Assembly (NCBI GenBank): GCA_018261615.1
Contig: JAGTSE010000015.1
Span: 51,759-115,758 of the forward strand
Source of the DNA: Pseudomonadota bacterium
GTDB lineage: Bacteria; Pseudomonadota; Gammaproteobacteria; Enterobacterales; Enterobacteriaceae
Length of the DNA: 64,000 nucleotides
Direction of reading: 5' to 3'
Shown here: one piece after another, positions 1-8,997 of the stretch
How the letters are laid out: each line of letters starts with the position of its first letter
How positions within the stretch are numbered: the first letter of the stretch is position 1
Position numbers and translations under genes: made by a program
Notes under the pieces: model-generated
Seen by the model: the letters and a program-made list of their open reading frames with translations, nothing else
Database searches by the model: none
What the model was told of the DNA's origin: nothing

Positions 1-279
1 ATCACCTATTATCTTGATTCCCCATCTGGCGGGGCTGGATATTGCAAGATCTGTGCATCAGCGCCCAGGCTTATGTGCAAATGCTTAAAATAATCTTTTA
101 TGGCAATGTTAAAATTGAGCAACTCACCAGTGTGTGGCGTCCTGTTGGTGATTATACTGATGGCTAATAAAATCGAAGTGACCATTATCTGAAATAAATT
201 TCGAGTGCTTAAATAAAATCAGATAAGAAACATCACAATAATTATATTTTAAAGTTAGCGGTGCCCGAGGAAATTAATA
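1..279. other. AT-rich intergenic region before garP relic
   Basis: No convincing open reading frame is seen. The stretch is AT-rich and precedes the start codon of the garP relic, so it probably contains the gar operon promoter and, by analogy with K-12 where garD is divergent, sites for the CdaR activator. I could not define a -10/-35 pair with confidence. Confidence 0.4.
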
Positions 280-658
280 ATGACGATCGAACATTCTGCC
301 GTGGAAACAAAACGGGGTTTGCCCACCCGTTATATAATCCTGCTGATTATATTTATCGTAACAGCAGTGAATTATGCAGACCGCGCCACATTGTCCATTG
401 CCGGGTTTCTCTGAAGCGCCTTCATTCCCGGCGAATGTCCGCATCGTTGCGGCCTGGATCGTTGGTCTGTGCGGTGGTGTATTCAACGTATTTGGTAACG
501 TGGCTTCTATCGTGACGCCGCTGGTCATCGGATACATGGTTAAAGAGCTGTATTCTTTCAATGGTGCGTTGGTGTTCGTAGGTTGTTCAGCGCTGATGAT
601 GATGGTCTGCTATCTGTTCGTGGCCGGCGACATCAAACGTATGGAATTGAAGAAATAA
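280..658 (+). pseudogene. garP: garP relic, galactarate/glucarate MFS transporter with two internal deletions
   Basis: Translation from the ATG at 280 gives the normal GarP N-terminus (charged start, then TRYIILLIIFIVTAVNYADR, ending in SIAG). At about position 404 the sequence jumps out of frame to GFSEAPSFPAN, a later GarP segment. At about 455 it jumps again to VGLCGGVFNVFGN, close to the C-terminus, and ends normally in DIKRMEL. Only about a quarter of the usual ~440-residue D-galactarate/D-glucarate:H+ symporter remains, and the pieces are in two frames, so no transporter can be made. The downstream gar enzymes look intact, so the operon may be expressed while uptake relies on another permease such as GudP. 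Confidence 0.9.
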
Positions 659-684
659 GCAATGACACATTTAAGGTACAAAAG

Positions 685-1455
685 ATGAATAACGATATCT
701 TCCCAAACAAATTCAAGGCCGCGCTGGCGGCCCAACAGATTCAAATCGGTTGTTGGTCTGCGCTGGGTAGTCATATCAGCACTGAAGTTCTGGGCCTGGC
801 AGGCTTTGACTGGCTGCTTCTGGACGGCGAACACGCCCCAAACGACGTGCTCACTTTTGTACCGCAATTAATGGCGTTGAAAGGCAGCGTTAGCGCGCCG
901 GTAGTACGCGTGCCGACTAACGAGCCGGTAGTCATCAAACGCCTGCTGGATATCGGCTTCTACAACTTCCTGATCCCGTTCGTGGAAACCGAAGACGAAG
1001 CGATAAATGCGGTAGCGGCAACCCGTTATCCGCCGGAAGGCATTCGTGGTGTGTCGGTTTCTCATCGCGCCAATATGTTCGGCACCGTGCCGGACTATTT
1101 CCGTCAGTCCAACGCCAACATCACCATCCTGGTACAAATCGAAAGCCAGGCCGGTGTGGATAATCTTGATGCAATCCTTGCCACCGACGGCGTGGATGGC
1201 GTGTTTGTCGGCCCAAGCGATCTGGCGGCGACGCTGGGTTACATTGGTAACGCGGCGCACCCGGAAGTCCAGCGCGCCATTCAGCACATTTTTGCCCGCG
1301 CTAAAGCACACAACAAACCGAGCGGCATTCTGGCGCCTATGGAAGCGGATGCTCGTCGCTACCTGGAATGGGGCGCGACCGTGGTTGCGGTTGGCAGCGA
1401 TTTGGGCGTGTTCCGTTCGGCGACGCAGAAACTGGCCGACACCTTTAAAAAATAA
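685..1455 (+). CDS. garL: 5-keto-4-deoxy-D-glucarate aldolase
   Basis: A 256-residue protein that matches GarL along its length (E. coli GarL is also 256 residues). It cleaves 5-keto-4-deoxy-D-glucarate to pyruvate and tartronate semialdehyde, a step shared by galactarate and glucarate degradation. The HpcH/HpaI aldolase fold shows in [10 protein letters not shown] near residue 46 and [13 protein letters not shown] near 180, which carry metal- and substrate-binding residues. The ATG at 685 fits the family; an upstream in-frame extension to 583 runs through the garP relic and is rejected. Second gene of the gar operon, 32 bp before garR. Confidence 0.95.
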   Translation: MNNDIFPNKFKAALAAQQIQIGCWSALGSHISTEVLGLAGFDWLLLDGEHAPNDVLTFVPQLMALKGSVSAPVVRVPTNEPVVIKRLLDIGFYNFLIPFVETEDEAINAVAATRYPPEGIRGVSVSHRANMFGTVPDYFRQSNANITILVQIESQAGVDNLDAILATDGVDGVFVGPSDLAATLGYIGNAAHPEVQRAIQHIFARAKAHNKPSGILAPMEADARRYLEWGATVVAVGSDLGVFRSATQKLADTFKK

Positions 1456-1486
1456 CCAAACCACCCTTTAAAAGAGAGACGCAATT

Positions 1487-2377
1487 ATGACGATGAAAGT
1501 TGGTTTCATTGGCCTTGGCATTATGGGTAAACCAATGAGTAAAAACCTCATTAAAGCAGGTTACTCACTGGTGGTCGTGGACCGTAACCAGGAAGCGGTG
1601 GCTGAACTTATTGCTGCGGGTGCGGAAACGGCAGCGAACGGGAAAGCGATTGCTGAGAAGTGCGGTGTCATCATCACTATGCTGCCGAACTCACCGCATG
1701 TGAAAGAAGTGGCGCTGGGCGAAGGCGGTATTATTGAAGGCGCTAAAGCTGGTACCGTGCTGATCGACATGAGTTCCATCGCACCGCTGGCTAGCCGTGA
1801 AATCAGCGACGCGCTGAAAGCGAAAGGCGTGCAAATGCTTGATGCGCCGGTAAGCGGCGGCGAACCGAAGGCGATCGACGGTACGCTGTCTGTGATGGTC
1901 GGCGGCGACAAAGCCGTCTTCGACAAATATTACGACCTGCTGAAATCCATGGCCGGTTCTGTTGTGCACACCGGTGATATCGGTGCGGGCAACGTCACCA
2001 AACTGGCAAACCAGGTGATTGTGGCGCTGAATATCGCTGCGATGTCTGAAGCGCTGACGCTGGCAACCAAAGCTGGTGTTAACCCGGATCTGGTGTATCA
2101 GGCTATCCGTGGTGGTCTGGCGGGCAGCACCGTGCTGGACGCGAAAGCACCAATGGTGATGGATCGCAACTTCAAACCGGGTTTCCGTATCGATCTGCAC
2201 ATCAAAGATCTCTCCAACGCGCTGGATACGTCACATGGTGTGGGCGCTCAACTGCCGCTGACCGCCGCAGTGATGGAAATGATGCAGGCGTTGCGTGCTG
2301 ATGGTCTGGGCAACGCCGACCATAGCGCTATTGCTTGCTACTACGAGAAACTGGCGAAAATCGAAGTTACTCGTTAA
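1487..2377 (+). CDS. garR: tartronate semialdehyde reductase
   Basis: A 296-residue beta-hydroxyacid dehydrogenase that reduces tartronate semialdehyde, the GarL product, to D-glycerate with NAD(P)H. The N-terminal dinucleotide-binding motif GFIGLGIMGKPM is present, followed by DAPVSGGEPKA in the substrate loop and the catalytic lysine region GAGNVTKLANQ. The protein is nearly collinear with E. coli GarR. A Shine-Dalgarno-like AGAGA lies just upstream of the ATG at 1487; ATG at 1493 (MKVGF) is an alternative start. Third gene of the operon. Confidence 0.96.
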   Translation: MTMKVGFIGLGIMGKPMSKNLIKAGYSLVVVDRNQEAVAELIAAGAETAANGKAIAEKCGVIITMLPNSPHVKEVALGEGGIIEGAKAGTVLIDMSSIAPLASREISDALKAKGVQMLDAPVSGGEPKAIDGTLSVMVGGDKAVFDKYYDLLKSMAGSVVHTGDIGAGNVTKLANQVIVALNIAAMSEALTLATKAGVNPDLVYQAIRGGLAGSTVLDAKAPMVMDRNFKPGFRIDLHIKDLSNALDTSHGVGAQLPLTAAVMEMMQALRADGLGNADHSAIACYYEKLAKIEVTR

Positions 2378-2424
2378 TTAAGAAGGGCACGGCTCTGCGC
2401 CCTGGATTTCTTATACATCCACAT

Positions 2425-2448
2425 CTTCAGGCCGCAGTGGGCCTGAAG
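2425..2448 (+). other. intercistronic hairpin between garR and garK
   Basis: A perfect 9-bp inverted repeat (CTTCAGGCC and GGCCTGAAG) with a 6-base loop lies in the 104-bp gap between garR and garK. It is followed by GGGTGAAGTG, not a T-run, so it is unlikely to be a simple terminator. It may stabilise the upstream mRNA or attenuate garK. Confidence 0.6.
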
Positions 2449-2481
2449 GGTGAAGTGCGCGGCACTATCAGGCTCACAATT

Positions 2482-3627
2482 ATGAAAATCGTAATCGCCC
2501 CAGACTCTTATAAAGAAAGCCTTTCTGCTACTGAAGTAGCCCAGGCGATAGAAAAAGGATTTCGGGAAATTTTCCCTGATGCTCACTACGTGTCAGTTCC
2601 GGTTGCCGACGGCGGTGAGGGAACAGTTGAAGCCATGATTGCCGCCACTAAAGGTACTGTGCACACCGCGCACGTTACAGGCCCGCTGGGGGATGATGTT
2701 GATGCCCGGTGGGGGATGTCCTGCGACGGGAAAACTGCTTTTATTGAAATGGCGGCGGCCAGCGGTCTGGCGCTGGTGTCACCGGAATTACGTAACCCTT
2801 GGATTACCACTTCGCGCGGTACCGGGGAACTTATTTTGCATGCGCTGGAACATGGGGCGACCAACATTATTATTGGCATTGGCGGCAGTGCGACCAACGA
2901 TGGCGGTGCGGGTATGGTACAGGCGCTGGGCGCCAAACTGACCGATGCGAACGGCACCGAGATTGGTTACGGCGGCGGCAGTCTGATGAGCCTGAATGCG
3001 ATTGATATTTCCGGGCTGGATCCGCGTCTGAGCGATTGTACGATTCGCGTGGCCTGCGATGTGACTAACCCACTGACCGGCGAGCAGGGCGCATCGCGTA
3101 TTTTTGGGCCGCAAAAAGGGGCCACCGAAGCGCTGATCGTTGAGCTGGATCGAAACCTTAGTCACTTCGCCGACGTCATCAAAAAATCGCTGCAAGTGGA
3201 TGTGAAAGAGGTTCCTGGTTCCGGTGCGGCAGGCGGTATGGGCGCAGCGCTGATGGCTTTTCTCGGCGCGGAATTGCGCAGCGGTATTGAGATTGTAACC
3301 CAGGCGTTGAATCTCGAAGAGCATATTCATGACTGTACGTTGGTGGTGACCGGCGAAGGGCGTATCGACAGTCAGAGCATTCACGGCAAAGTGCCGGTCG
3401 GCGTGGCGCACGTTGCTAAAAAATACCATAAACCCGTAATCGGTATTGCCGGCTGTCTGACCAGCGATGTCGGCGTGGTTCATCATTACGGTATCGATGC
3501 GGTGTTCAGCGTGTTGACCAGCATTACCACGCTGGAAGAGGCGTTTCGCGGCGCGTTTGACAATATTTATCACGCGTCACGCAATATTGCGGCCACATTG
3601 CAGGTCGGAATGTTGACGGAAGGGTGA
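2482..3627 (+). CDS. garK: glycerate 2-kinase
   Basis: A 381-residue glycerate kinase (type 1 GckA/GlxK fold), the same length as E. coli GarK. It phosphorylates D-glycerate to 2-phosphoglycerate, feeding the gar pathway into glycolysis. Family hallmarks include MKIVIAPDSYKESLSA at the start, GIGGSATNDGGAGM near residue 137, GSGAAGGMGAAL and VTGEGRIDSQS. An in-frame extension back to 2335 overlaps garR and is not supported. The rnpB promoter overlaps the garK stop codon. Confidence 0.95.
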   Translation: MKIVIAPDSYKESLSATEVAQAIEKGFREIFPDAHYVSVPVADGGEGTVEAMIAATKGTVHTAHVTGPLGDDVDARWGMSCDGKTAFIEMAAASGLALVSPELRNPWITTSRGTGELILHALEHGATNIIIGIGGSATNDGGAGMVQALGAKLTDANGTEIGYGGGSLMSLNAIDISGLDPRLSDCTIRVACDVTNPLTGEQGASRIFGPQKGATEALIVELDRNLSHFADVIKKSLQVDVKEVPGSGAAGGMGAALMAFLGAELRSGIEIVTQALNLEEHIHDCTLVVTGEGRIDSQSIHGKVPVGVAHVAKKYHKPVIGIAGCLTSDVGVVHHYGIDAVFSVLTSITTLEEAFRGAFDNIYHASRNIAATLQVGMLTEG

Positions 3628-3652
3628 CAGGCGCGTGCAAACCCACTATACT
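3624..3652 (+). promoter_or_regulatory. rnpB sigma-70 promoter
   Basis: GTGACA (3624-3629) and TATACT (3647-3652) are separated by 17 bp and sit 8 bp upstream of the expected rnpB 5' end. The -35 hexamer overlaps the garK TGA stop codon. Confidence 0.75.
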
Positions 3653-3659
3653 GCGCGCC

Positions 3660-4036
<377 letters not shown>

Positions 4037-4044
4037 TTTCAGGT

Positions 4045-4068
4045 AAAAACCCGCTTCGGCGGGTTTTT
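4045..4068 (+). terminator. rnpB intrinsic terminator
   Basis: AAAAACCCGC, a CTTCGG-type tetraloop and GCGGGTTTTT form a classic GC stem with a T-run about ten bases after the mature rnpB 3' end. Confidence 0.92.
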
Positions 4069-4093
4069 GCTTTTCTGCGGCTCTGCGGCGAGA

Positions 4094-4113
4094 GATGAAT
4101 GGCTGTCCACGCC
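4094..4113 (+). repeat. partial duplication of rnpB 3' sequence
   Basis: AGATGAATGGCTGTCCACG copies the rnpB 3' segment AGATGAATGACTGTCCACG (at about 3988) with one mismatch, just after the terminator. K-12 has longer repeats of the rnpB 3' region at the same place, so this looks like a worn remnant of that repeat family. Confidence 0.65.
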
Positions 4114-4118
4114 GTTTT

Positions 4119-4186
4119 GTAGGCTGGATAAGCGCAGCACCATCCGGCAAATTGCCTGATGGCGGTGATGCATTATCAGACCGACT
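4119..4186. repeat. REP/BIME-like palindromic repeats
   Basis: GTAGGCTGGATAAGCGCAGC followed by ACCATCCGGC is a typical enterobacterial REP unit, and a second half, GCCTGATGGCGGTGATGC, follows. Such elements bind IHF/gyrase or stabilise mRNA ends. This one sits between rnpB and the amidotransferase fragment. Confidence 0.75.
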
Positions 4187-4348
4187 CCCTGACCTGCGAT
4201 TTTACAACTCCACGACCATCAATAACATCGTACTGTTCCCTTAAGCTCAATTGCTTCTAACCCTATAAAAAAATATCCATCTGTGCGTATGACGGAAAGC
4301 GTTACTCTGTTTCAGAAAGGTTTTATTGCTACGGGAGTCGTTGCCGCT

Positions 4349-4605
4349 ATGGAACAAAAGTCAGTACTCATCATTCAGGTGGGAAGTGCCCCGGAACCGC
4401 TACGCCAGGTTCATGGCGATATTCCGCTTTGGTTTTGTGAGCTACTTGGATATTCGCAGGACGAAGTGGACATTGTGCGCGTTTTTGAGGGCGAAACGTT
4501 GCCTGCTCCGGATGCTAGCCGGGTGGCGATCATCACGGGGTCGTGGGCGATGGTTTCGGACAGACTGCCATGGAGTGAAAAGACGGCCGAATGGCTTTAT
4601 TGCCG
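4349..4605 (+). pseudogene. N-terminal fragment of a class I glutamine amidotransferase
   Basis: From MEQKSVLIIQVGSAPEPLRQ the reading frame resembles the first ~85 residues of GMP-synthase-like glutamine amidotransferases, including VAIITGSWAMVSDRLPWSEK. Those proteins continue to a GVCYGHQ catalytic cysteine motif. Here similarity stops at about position 4600 and the frame runs on through the antisense strand of yhaL. The catalytic Cys-His-Glu part is missing, so this is a truncated relic. In K-12 this interval carries the tdc operon and yhaM-O, so a deletion or rearrangement has occurred here. Confidence 0.7.
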
Positions 4606-4632
4606 TAGAGACTTATCGCTGGGGAAAAGCAT

Positions 4633-4660
4633 AAAAATGCCCCGGCATAAACCGGGGGGC
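4633..4660 (-). terminator. terminator of the yhaK-yhaL unit
   Basis: On the minus strand CCCCGG, a TTTATG loop and CCGGGG are followed by CATTTTTATG just after the yhaL stop codon. Confidence 0.75.
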
Positions 4661-4666
4661 TGGAGA

Positions 4667-4825
4667 TCAGGCGGCATTTTCTTCGGCCAGCCGGATTTCG
4701 GCTTCGGCGACGATAGCTTCCAGCTCGGTAAGCATCTCTTCAAACCCAAAGACCGGAAGCGGTTCATGGAGCGCAGGCTGGGTGTGGACGCTCTCGAAAG
4801 ATATTTTAGTTACGCTGCTATTCAT
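4667..4825 (-). CDS. yhaL: small conserved protein YhaL
   Basis: A 52-codon gene. The product starts MNSSVTKISF and ends with FGFEEMLTELEAIVAEAEIR followed by LAEENAA. The C-terminal half closely matches E. coli YhaL (NFGYEEMLSELEAIVADAE), while the N-terminal half differs. Function is unknown; the acidic amphipathic C-terminal helix is the conserved part. It starts 26 bp after yhaK on the same strand and is followed by a terminator, so the two genes probably share a transcript. A GGTGAG motif lies about 4 bases before the ATG. Confidence 0.85.
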   Translation of the reverse strand: MNSSVTKISFESVHTQPALHEPLPVFGFEEMLTELEAIVAEAEIRLAEENAA

Positions 4826-4850
4826 ATACTCACCTGCTAAAACATAACTA

Positions 4851-5552
4851 TCACACTGGTAAATCTATCAGCAAAGCGCGTAACGGCGTGTCGGCAACTA
4901 ACGTTATGTTAGCCTCATCACGAATAAAAGCGCCGTCGCCGCAGGTCAGGGCTTCCTTCGCTTCGCAATGCGTTACGGCATGTACCGTACCGTGGATCGA
5001 TTGCAGATAGGCGCGCGGGCCATGTAACTGAATTGTCAGCTCCTCGCCTTTTTTCAACTCGATATGGTGCAGCCACACTTGCTGACGCAGTTGCAAACTT
5101 CCCTCGCCGCCATCCGGCGACGCGAGCAGTTGTTGCGATGCATCGGCAATCGTCATTTTCTGCACCGGTGGGTTTTCGCGCTCCGGACAGGCATCAAGCC
5201 ACAACTGCATACGCGTTAACGACTTGTCTTTACTCAGGTTATGTTCGCTATAGCTGATGCCCGGCTGAGTGGCGATAAGCAGCGCTTCACCGGCTTTCGC
5301 CTGGACATGGTTCCCTTCGCTGTCGCGGTATTCCGCTTCACCTTCAAGGATCAGGTTCAGAATATCCACTTTCGGGTAGGCCCGTGGCTGGAAGGAGGCA
5401 CCTGGAGCAAGGACCTCCTGGTTCAGTACGCGCAGGGAGGCATAACCTAACAGTTTCGGGTCAAAGTAATGTCCAAAGGAAAAAGTGTAACGGGCCTGAA
5501 GCCAGCCGAAATCAGCTTGTCCGCATTGTTTTGCAGTACGGGTAGTAATCAT
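4851..5552 (-). CDS. yhaK: pirin-family bicupin YhaK
   Basis: A 233-residue cytoplasmic pirin-like protein with two cupin domains, matching E. coli YhaK end to end. It starts MITTRTAKQCGQADFGWLQA; FSFGHYFDP near residue 25 is the pirin signature. In E. coli it is reported as a redox-sensitive marker induced by nitrosative stress through NsrR; substrate uncertain. It diverges from the LysR gene yhaJ across 106 bp, which suggests that YhaJ acts on it. Confidence 0.93.
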   Translation of the reverse strand: MITTRTAKQCGQADFGWLQARYTFSFGHYFDPKLLGYASLRVLNQEVLAPGASFQPRAYPKVDILNLILEGEAEYRDSEGNHVQAKAGEALLIATQPGISYSEHNLSKDKSLTRMQLWLDACPERENPPVQKMTIADASQQLLASPDGGEGSLQLRQQVWLHHIELKKGEELTIQLHGPRAYLQSIHGTVHAVTHCEAKEALTCGDGAFIRDEANITLVADTPLRALLIDLPV

Positions 5553-5658
5553 CGTTATTGACCTCTCTTTACTTAAAACAATGTTAAAGGTATAGACGAT
5601 GCATTGTTAGCCAGATATTCTGCCAGGTATGTTCAAATTTACTGAATGAGAACAATAA

Positions 5659-6555
5659 ATGTCGAAAGAAAGGGCACTTACGCTGGAAGCGTTGCGCGTG
5701 ATGGATGCGATTGATCGGCGCGGAAGCTTTGCCGCTGCGGCGGATGAGTTGGGGCGCGTTCCTTCCGCACTCAGCTACACCATGCAAAAACTGGAAGAAG
5801 AACTGGATGTGGTACTGTTTGACCGCTCTGGCCACCGGACCAAATTCACTAACGTCGGGCGTATGTTGCTGGAGCGCGGGCGCGTGCTGCTGGAAGCGGC
5901 AGATAAACTAACGACCGATGCCGAAGCGCTGGCGCGTGGTTGGGAAACACACCTGACGCTGGTTACCGAAGCGCTGGTGCCGACGGTTGAACTCTTCCCG
6001 CTGGTGGAGAGGCTGGCGGCGAAAGCCAATACGCAATTATCGATTATTACCGAAGTGCTGGCCGGAGCATGGGAGCGTCTGGAGCAGGGGCGCGCGGATA
6101 TCGTTGTCGCGCCGGATATGCACTTTCGTTCCTCATCGGAAATTAACTCCCGCAAGCTCTACTCGGTAATGAATGTGTATGTTGCCGCGCCGGATCACCC
6201 GATTCATCAGGAGCCGGAACCGCTGTCGGAAGTCACTCGCGTGAAATACCGCGGCGTGGCAGTGGCGGATACCGCCCGTGAACGGCCGGTGTTAACAGTA
6301 CAACTGCTGGACAAACAGCCGCGTCTGACGGTCAGTACCATTGAAGATAAACGCCAGGCGTTGCTGGCAGGCCTCGGCGTGGCGACAATACCTTACCCGC
6401 TGGTGGAACAGGATATCGCCGAAGGCCGACTGCGGGTCGTGAGCCCGGAATATACCAGCCAGGTGGATATCATTATGGCGTGGCGTCGTGACAGCATGGG
6501 TGAAGGTAAAGCCTGGTGCCTGCGTGAAATCCCCAAGCTGTTTGCCGGTAAATAA
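5659..6555 (+). CDS. yhaJ: LysR-family transcriptional regulator YhaJ
   Basis: A 298-residue LysR-type regulator. The N-terminal winged helix-turn-helix covers about residues 8-65 (ALRVMDAIDRRGSFAAAADE) and a periplasmic-binding-protein-like effector domain follows (EVLAGAWERLEQGRADIVVA). Nearly identical in layout to E. coli YhaJ, which activates yhaK and yqjF in response to 2,4-dinitrotoluene-type compounds and has been tied to virulence gene control. It diverges from yhaK; yqjF, the other known target, lies at 8120-8512. Confidence 0.94.
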   Translation: MSKERALTLEALRVMDAIDRRGSFAAAADELGRVPSALSYTMQKLEEELDVVLFDRSGHRTKFTNVGRMLLERGRVLLEAADKLTTDAEALARGWETHLTLVTEALVPTVELFPLVERLAAKANTQLSIITEVLAGAWERLEQGRADIVVAPDMHFRSSSEINSRKLYSVMNVYVAAPDHPIHQEPEPLSEVTRVKYRGVAVADTARERPVLTVQLLDKQPRLTVSTIEDKRQALLAGLGVATIPYPLVEQDIAEGRLRVVSPEYTSQVDIIMAWRRDSMGEGKAWCLREIPKLFAGK

Positions 6556-6561
6556 TCCCTT

Positions 6562-6927
6562 TCAGGGAAATGCTTTCGGCTGCGGCCCAAAACGGTTCTC
6601 CCCGGACGTACTGCGCTGGCTGTAAAAGGCCAGTAACATTAACCAGCCCAGCACCGGAAGCAGGAGTAACAACAACCAGCGACCACGGCGATCGGTATCG
6701 TGCAGGCGGCGAACCTGCACCGCCAGCGAAGGTACTAGTACCAGTAACGTGTAAATCAGGCTCAGTGGGCCAAACCCGCCGTCAAAGTGCCAGCCAAGAA
6801 TGTGGTCCACCACCATCAGTACGCCGGAAAGAATGATGTTGACCAGCACGAACATCCAAAACTCGCGCCGGTGCGCCCGTCCGTGGAAGGTGGCATAGTT
6901 ACCCAGTACCTTAAAATACCAGTCCAT
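6562..6927 (-). CDS. yhaH: DUF805 inner-membrane protein (YhaH-like)
   Basis: A 121-residue DUF805 protein starting MDWYFKVLGNYATFHGRAHR. About four membrane segments are visible (WMFVLVNIILSGVLMVV, LSLIYTLLVLVPSLAV, WLLLLLLPVLGWLMLLAF), with the family signature RRLHDTDRRG in a loop and GENRFGPQP near the end. K-12 carries two paralogues, yhaH and yhaI; only one is present here and it is closer to YhaH. It converges on yhaJ with a 6-bp gap. Function unknown. Confidence 0.85.
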   Translation of the reverse strand: MDWYFKVLGNYATFHGRAHRREFWMFVLVNIILSGVLMVVDHILGWHFDGGFGPLSLIYTLLVLVPSLAVQVRRLHDTDRRGRWLLLLLLPVLGWLMLLAFYSQRSTSGENRFGPQPKAFP

Positions 6928-7052
6928 TTTTAACCTCGATCAACTGTCAATTCGTTGTTTTCTAAACGATCAAAGTAATAATAGACGGCAAAAATACAAA
7001 GCGATAAATCCGGCGAGAAATAATTTGGGCGCGCGGTAACACGCCCGAAAGA

Positions 7053-8039
7053 TCAGGCGAAACGAATGTCTCGCCCATGAGGTTCATCCAGATTCTGCCA
7101 TGGCCCGACAGAGATGATCCCGGTTGGGTTGATGGTCTTGTGGCTGCGGAAATAGTGATTGCGGATATGCGCAAAATCGACGGTTTCCGCAACGCCCGGC
7201 ATCTGGTAAATATCGCGCAGAAAACCGTGCAGATTGAGATAGTCGCTGATGCGGTGTTTATCACATTTAAAATGGGTGACATACACCGGATCGAAGCGGA
7301 TAAGCGTGGTCCACAGACGAATATCTGCTTCTGTCAGCCGATCGCCGGTCAAATAACGGTGCTGACCCAGGATCTGCTCCAGCCGTTCCAGCGAGGTAAA
7401 GATGTTCACCACGGCTTCGTCGTATGCCTGCTGGCTGGTGGAAAAACCTGCTTTATAGACACCATTGTTGACGTTGTCGTAGATCCAGCTATTGAGCTCA
7501 TCGATTTGCGCGTGCAGTTCTGGCGGGTAGTAATCCCCTGCTCTGGCGCCCAGCCCGTCAAAAGCGGTATTGAACATGCGGATAATTTCCGCTGATTCAT
7601 TACTGACAATGGTGTGATTCTTTTTATCCCACAGCACCGGCACGGTGACGCGGCCGCTGTAGTGCGGATCGGCATGCAGATAAAGCTGATAGAGAAATTC
7701 GTGCTGATAGAGGGTATCACCGGTCGCCGCCGGGAAATCGTCATCAAACGTCCAGCCATTTTCCAGCATCAATGGGTGAACTACGGAAACAGAGATAAAC
7801 GGTTCCAGGCCTTTCAGTTTACGTAGGATCAGAGTACGGTGCGCCCACGGGCAAGCCAGCGAAACATAGAGATGGTAGCGATCTTTCTCTGCGGCGAAGC
7901 CCCCTTCACCGGATGGGCCAGGCGCGCCATCGGCAGTGAGCCAGTTGCGAAATGCGGAAACAGAGCGCTTAAACTGCCCACAGGTGGATTTTGTGTCATA
8001 CCAGGTGTCGTGCCAGACGCCATCAATCAGTTGTCCCAT
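7053..8039 (-). CDS. yqjG: glutathionyl-hydroquinone reductase
   Basis: A 328-residue Xi-class glutathione transferase matching E. coli YqjG throughout. The redox-active cysteine lies in SLACPWAHRTLI near residue 63, the CPWA motif that defines the class. The C-terminal helical GST domain includes LGQHRYLTGDRLTEADIRLW. It reduces glutathionyl-hydroquinones back to hydroquinones with GSH. Located between yhaH and yqjF on the same strand; the gap to yqjF holds a terminator, so it is probably transcribed separately from yqjF. Confidence 0.95.
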   Translation of the reverse strand: MGQLIDGVWHDTWYDTKSTCGQFKRSVSAFRNWLTADGAPGPSGEGGFAAEKDRYHLYVSLACPWAHRTLILRKLKGLEPFISVSVVHPLMLENGWTFDDDFPAATGDTLYQHEFLYQLYLHADPHYSGRVTVPVLWDKKNHTIVSNESAEIIRMFNTAFDGLGARAGDYYPPELHAQIDELNSWIYDNVNNGVYKAGFSTSQQAYDEAVVNIFTSLERLEQILGQHRYLTGDRLTEADIRLWTTLIRFDPVYVTHFKCDKHRISDYLNLHGFLRDIYQMPGVAETVDFAHIRNHYFRSHKTINPTGIISVGPWQNLDEPHGRDIRFA

Positions 8040-8064
8040 TTTGCTTGCTTCCCCCTTCTGATAG

Positions 8065-8093
8065 CAAAAAAGCGAGGAGTGAACTCCTCGCTT
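8065..8093 (-). terminator. terminator downstream of yqjF
   Basis: AGCGAGGAGT, a two-base loop and ACTCCTCGCT form a perfect stem; on the minus strand it is followed by six Ts. It ends the yqjF transcript before yqjG. Confidence 0.9.
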
Positions 8094-8119
8094 TGATCTC
8101 TTTACTCAGTATAGAGTGC

Positions 8120-8512
8120 TTACCATTTTTTATTCAGTACGCGGTCGATGCTGATGGCACCAGGACCGGTGATACCCAGCAGCAGATAGCCGCCAGCGAT
8201 GGTCAGGTTTTTCATAAACATCAGCGAGTTCACCCCTTCCGCAAAGTTATTGTGGAAGATGAATGCGGTCAGCAGTGTGAAACCCGCAGTGAACAGCGCG
8301 GTGGTGCGGGTCAGGAAACCGAACAGGATCGCCAGACCGCCGCCGAACTCAAGCAGGATGGTCAACGGCAGCAGGAATCCCGGCACGCCCATTGCTTCCA
8401 TATATTGCTGCGTACCTGCATAACCGGTAATTTTCCCCCAGCCAGCCACGATAAACAGAATCGGCATCAGGATACGTGCGACCAGAAAACCAATATCTTC
8501 TAATTTTTTCAT
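8120..8512 (-). CDS. yqjF: DoxX-family membrane protein YqjF
   Basis: A 130-residue integral membrane protein with four hydrophobic segments (VARILMPILFIVAGWGKITG, FLLPLTILLEFGGGLAILFG, ALFTAGFTLLTAFIFHNNFA, LTIAGGYLLLGITGPGAISI), the DoxX layout. It matches E. coli YqjF, the gene induced by dinitrotoluene breakdown products through YhaJ. Role uncertain; DoxX proteins are often quinone-linked. It has its own intrinsic terminator downstream. Confidence 0.92.
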   Translation of the reverse strand: MKKLEDIGFLVARILMPILFIVAGWGKITGYAGTQQYMEAMGVPGFLLPLTILLEFGGGLAILFGFLTRTTALFTAGFTLLTAFIFHNNFAEGVNSLMFMKNLTIAGGYLLLGITGPGAISIDRVLNKKW

Positions 8513-8673
8513 CTTTTTCTCCAGAGGGCCACTACCGCGGCTATCAGTAAATAGTGTGCAATTACGGGAAGTTGCCGCGTGCTTGCTGTCGATGGAGAGG
8601 ATAGTAATCGTGGCGGGAAAAGATTGTTAGCAAGGAAAACTGTCTAATTTTTTCAAAAAAACTGAGTAAGAAG

Positions 8674-8701
8674 AGAAGGGCGATCATCGCGACCGCCCTT
8701 A
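8674..8701 (-). terminator. putative terminator after yqjK
   Basis: AAGGGCG and CGCCCTT arms with an 11-base loop lie just past the yqjK stop. The minus-strand continuation CTCTTCTT is only moderately T-rich, so termination may be partial. The rest of the 8513-8706 gap shows no gene and should contain the yqjF promoter. Confidence 0.55.
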
Positions 8702-8706
8702 AAGCA

Positions 8707-8997
8707 TTAACGTGGTGAGTTGAGCGTGGTTTTAACCAGGCGCCACAGGCTCCAGATGCCGAGACCGCGTTTACCCCAGCGCACCAGTATATTAGGATGG
8801 CGAACCGACCAGACAGCGAGCGCACTGCTACCAATTAATGCCCATGAACGCAGGCTGAGCAGGGTATTCCAGCCGCGATCATAAGGGCTGGTCGCTGCAA
8901 GCCAGTCGCGACGCCCGGCGGTGAGATCCAGCCGTTGCTGCTGGATCTCGCTGAGCAAGCGCGCTTTACGTTTCAGACGCTCTGCTTTGCTGCTCAC
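8707..8997 (-). CDS. yqjK: YqjK family protein
   Basis: A 96-residue basic protein: a charged N-terminal helix (SSKAERLKRKARLLSEIQQQ), then one membrane-like segment around SWALIGSSALAVWSV. It matches E. coli YqjK. Its start overlaps the yqjE stop by 4 bp (ATGA), so translation is coupled. It is the last gene of the yqjC-D-E-K run of stationary-phase, membrane-associated proteins. Molecular role unknown. Confidence 0.9.
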   Translation of the reverse strand: MSSKAERLKRKARLLSEIQQQRLDLTAGRRDWLAATSPYDRGWNTLLSLRSWALIGSSALAVWSVRHPNILVRWGKRGLGIWSLWRLVKTTLNSPR

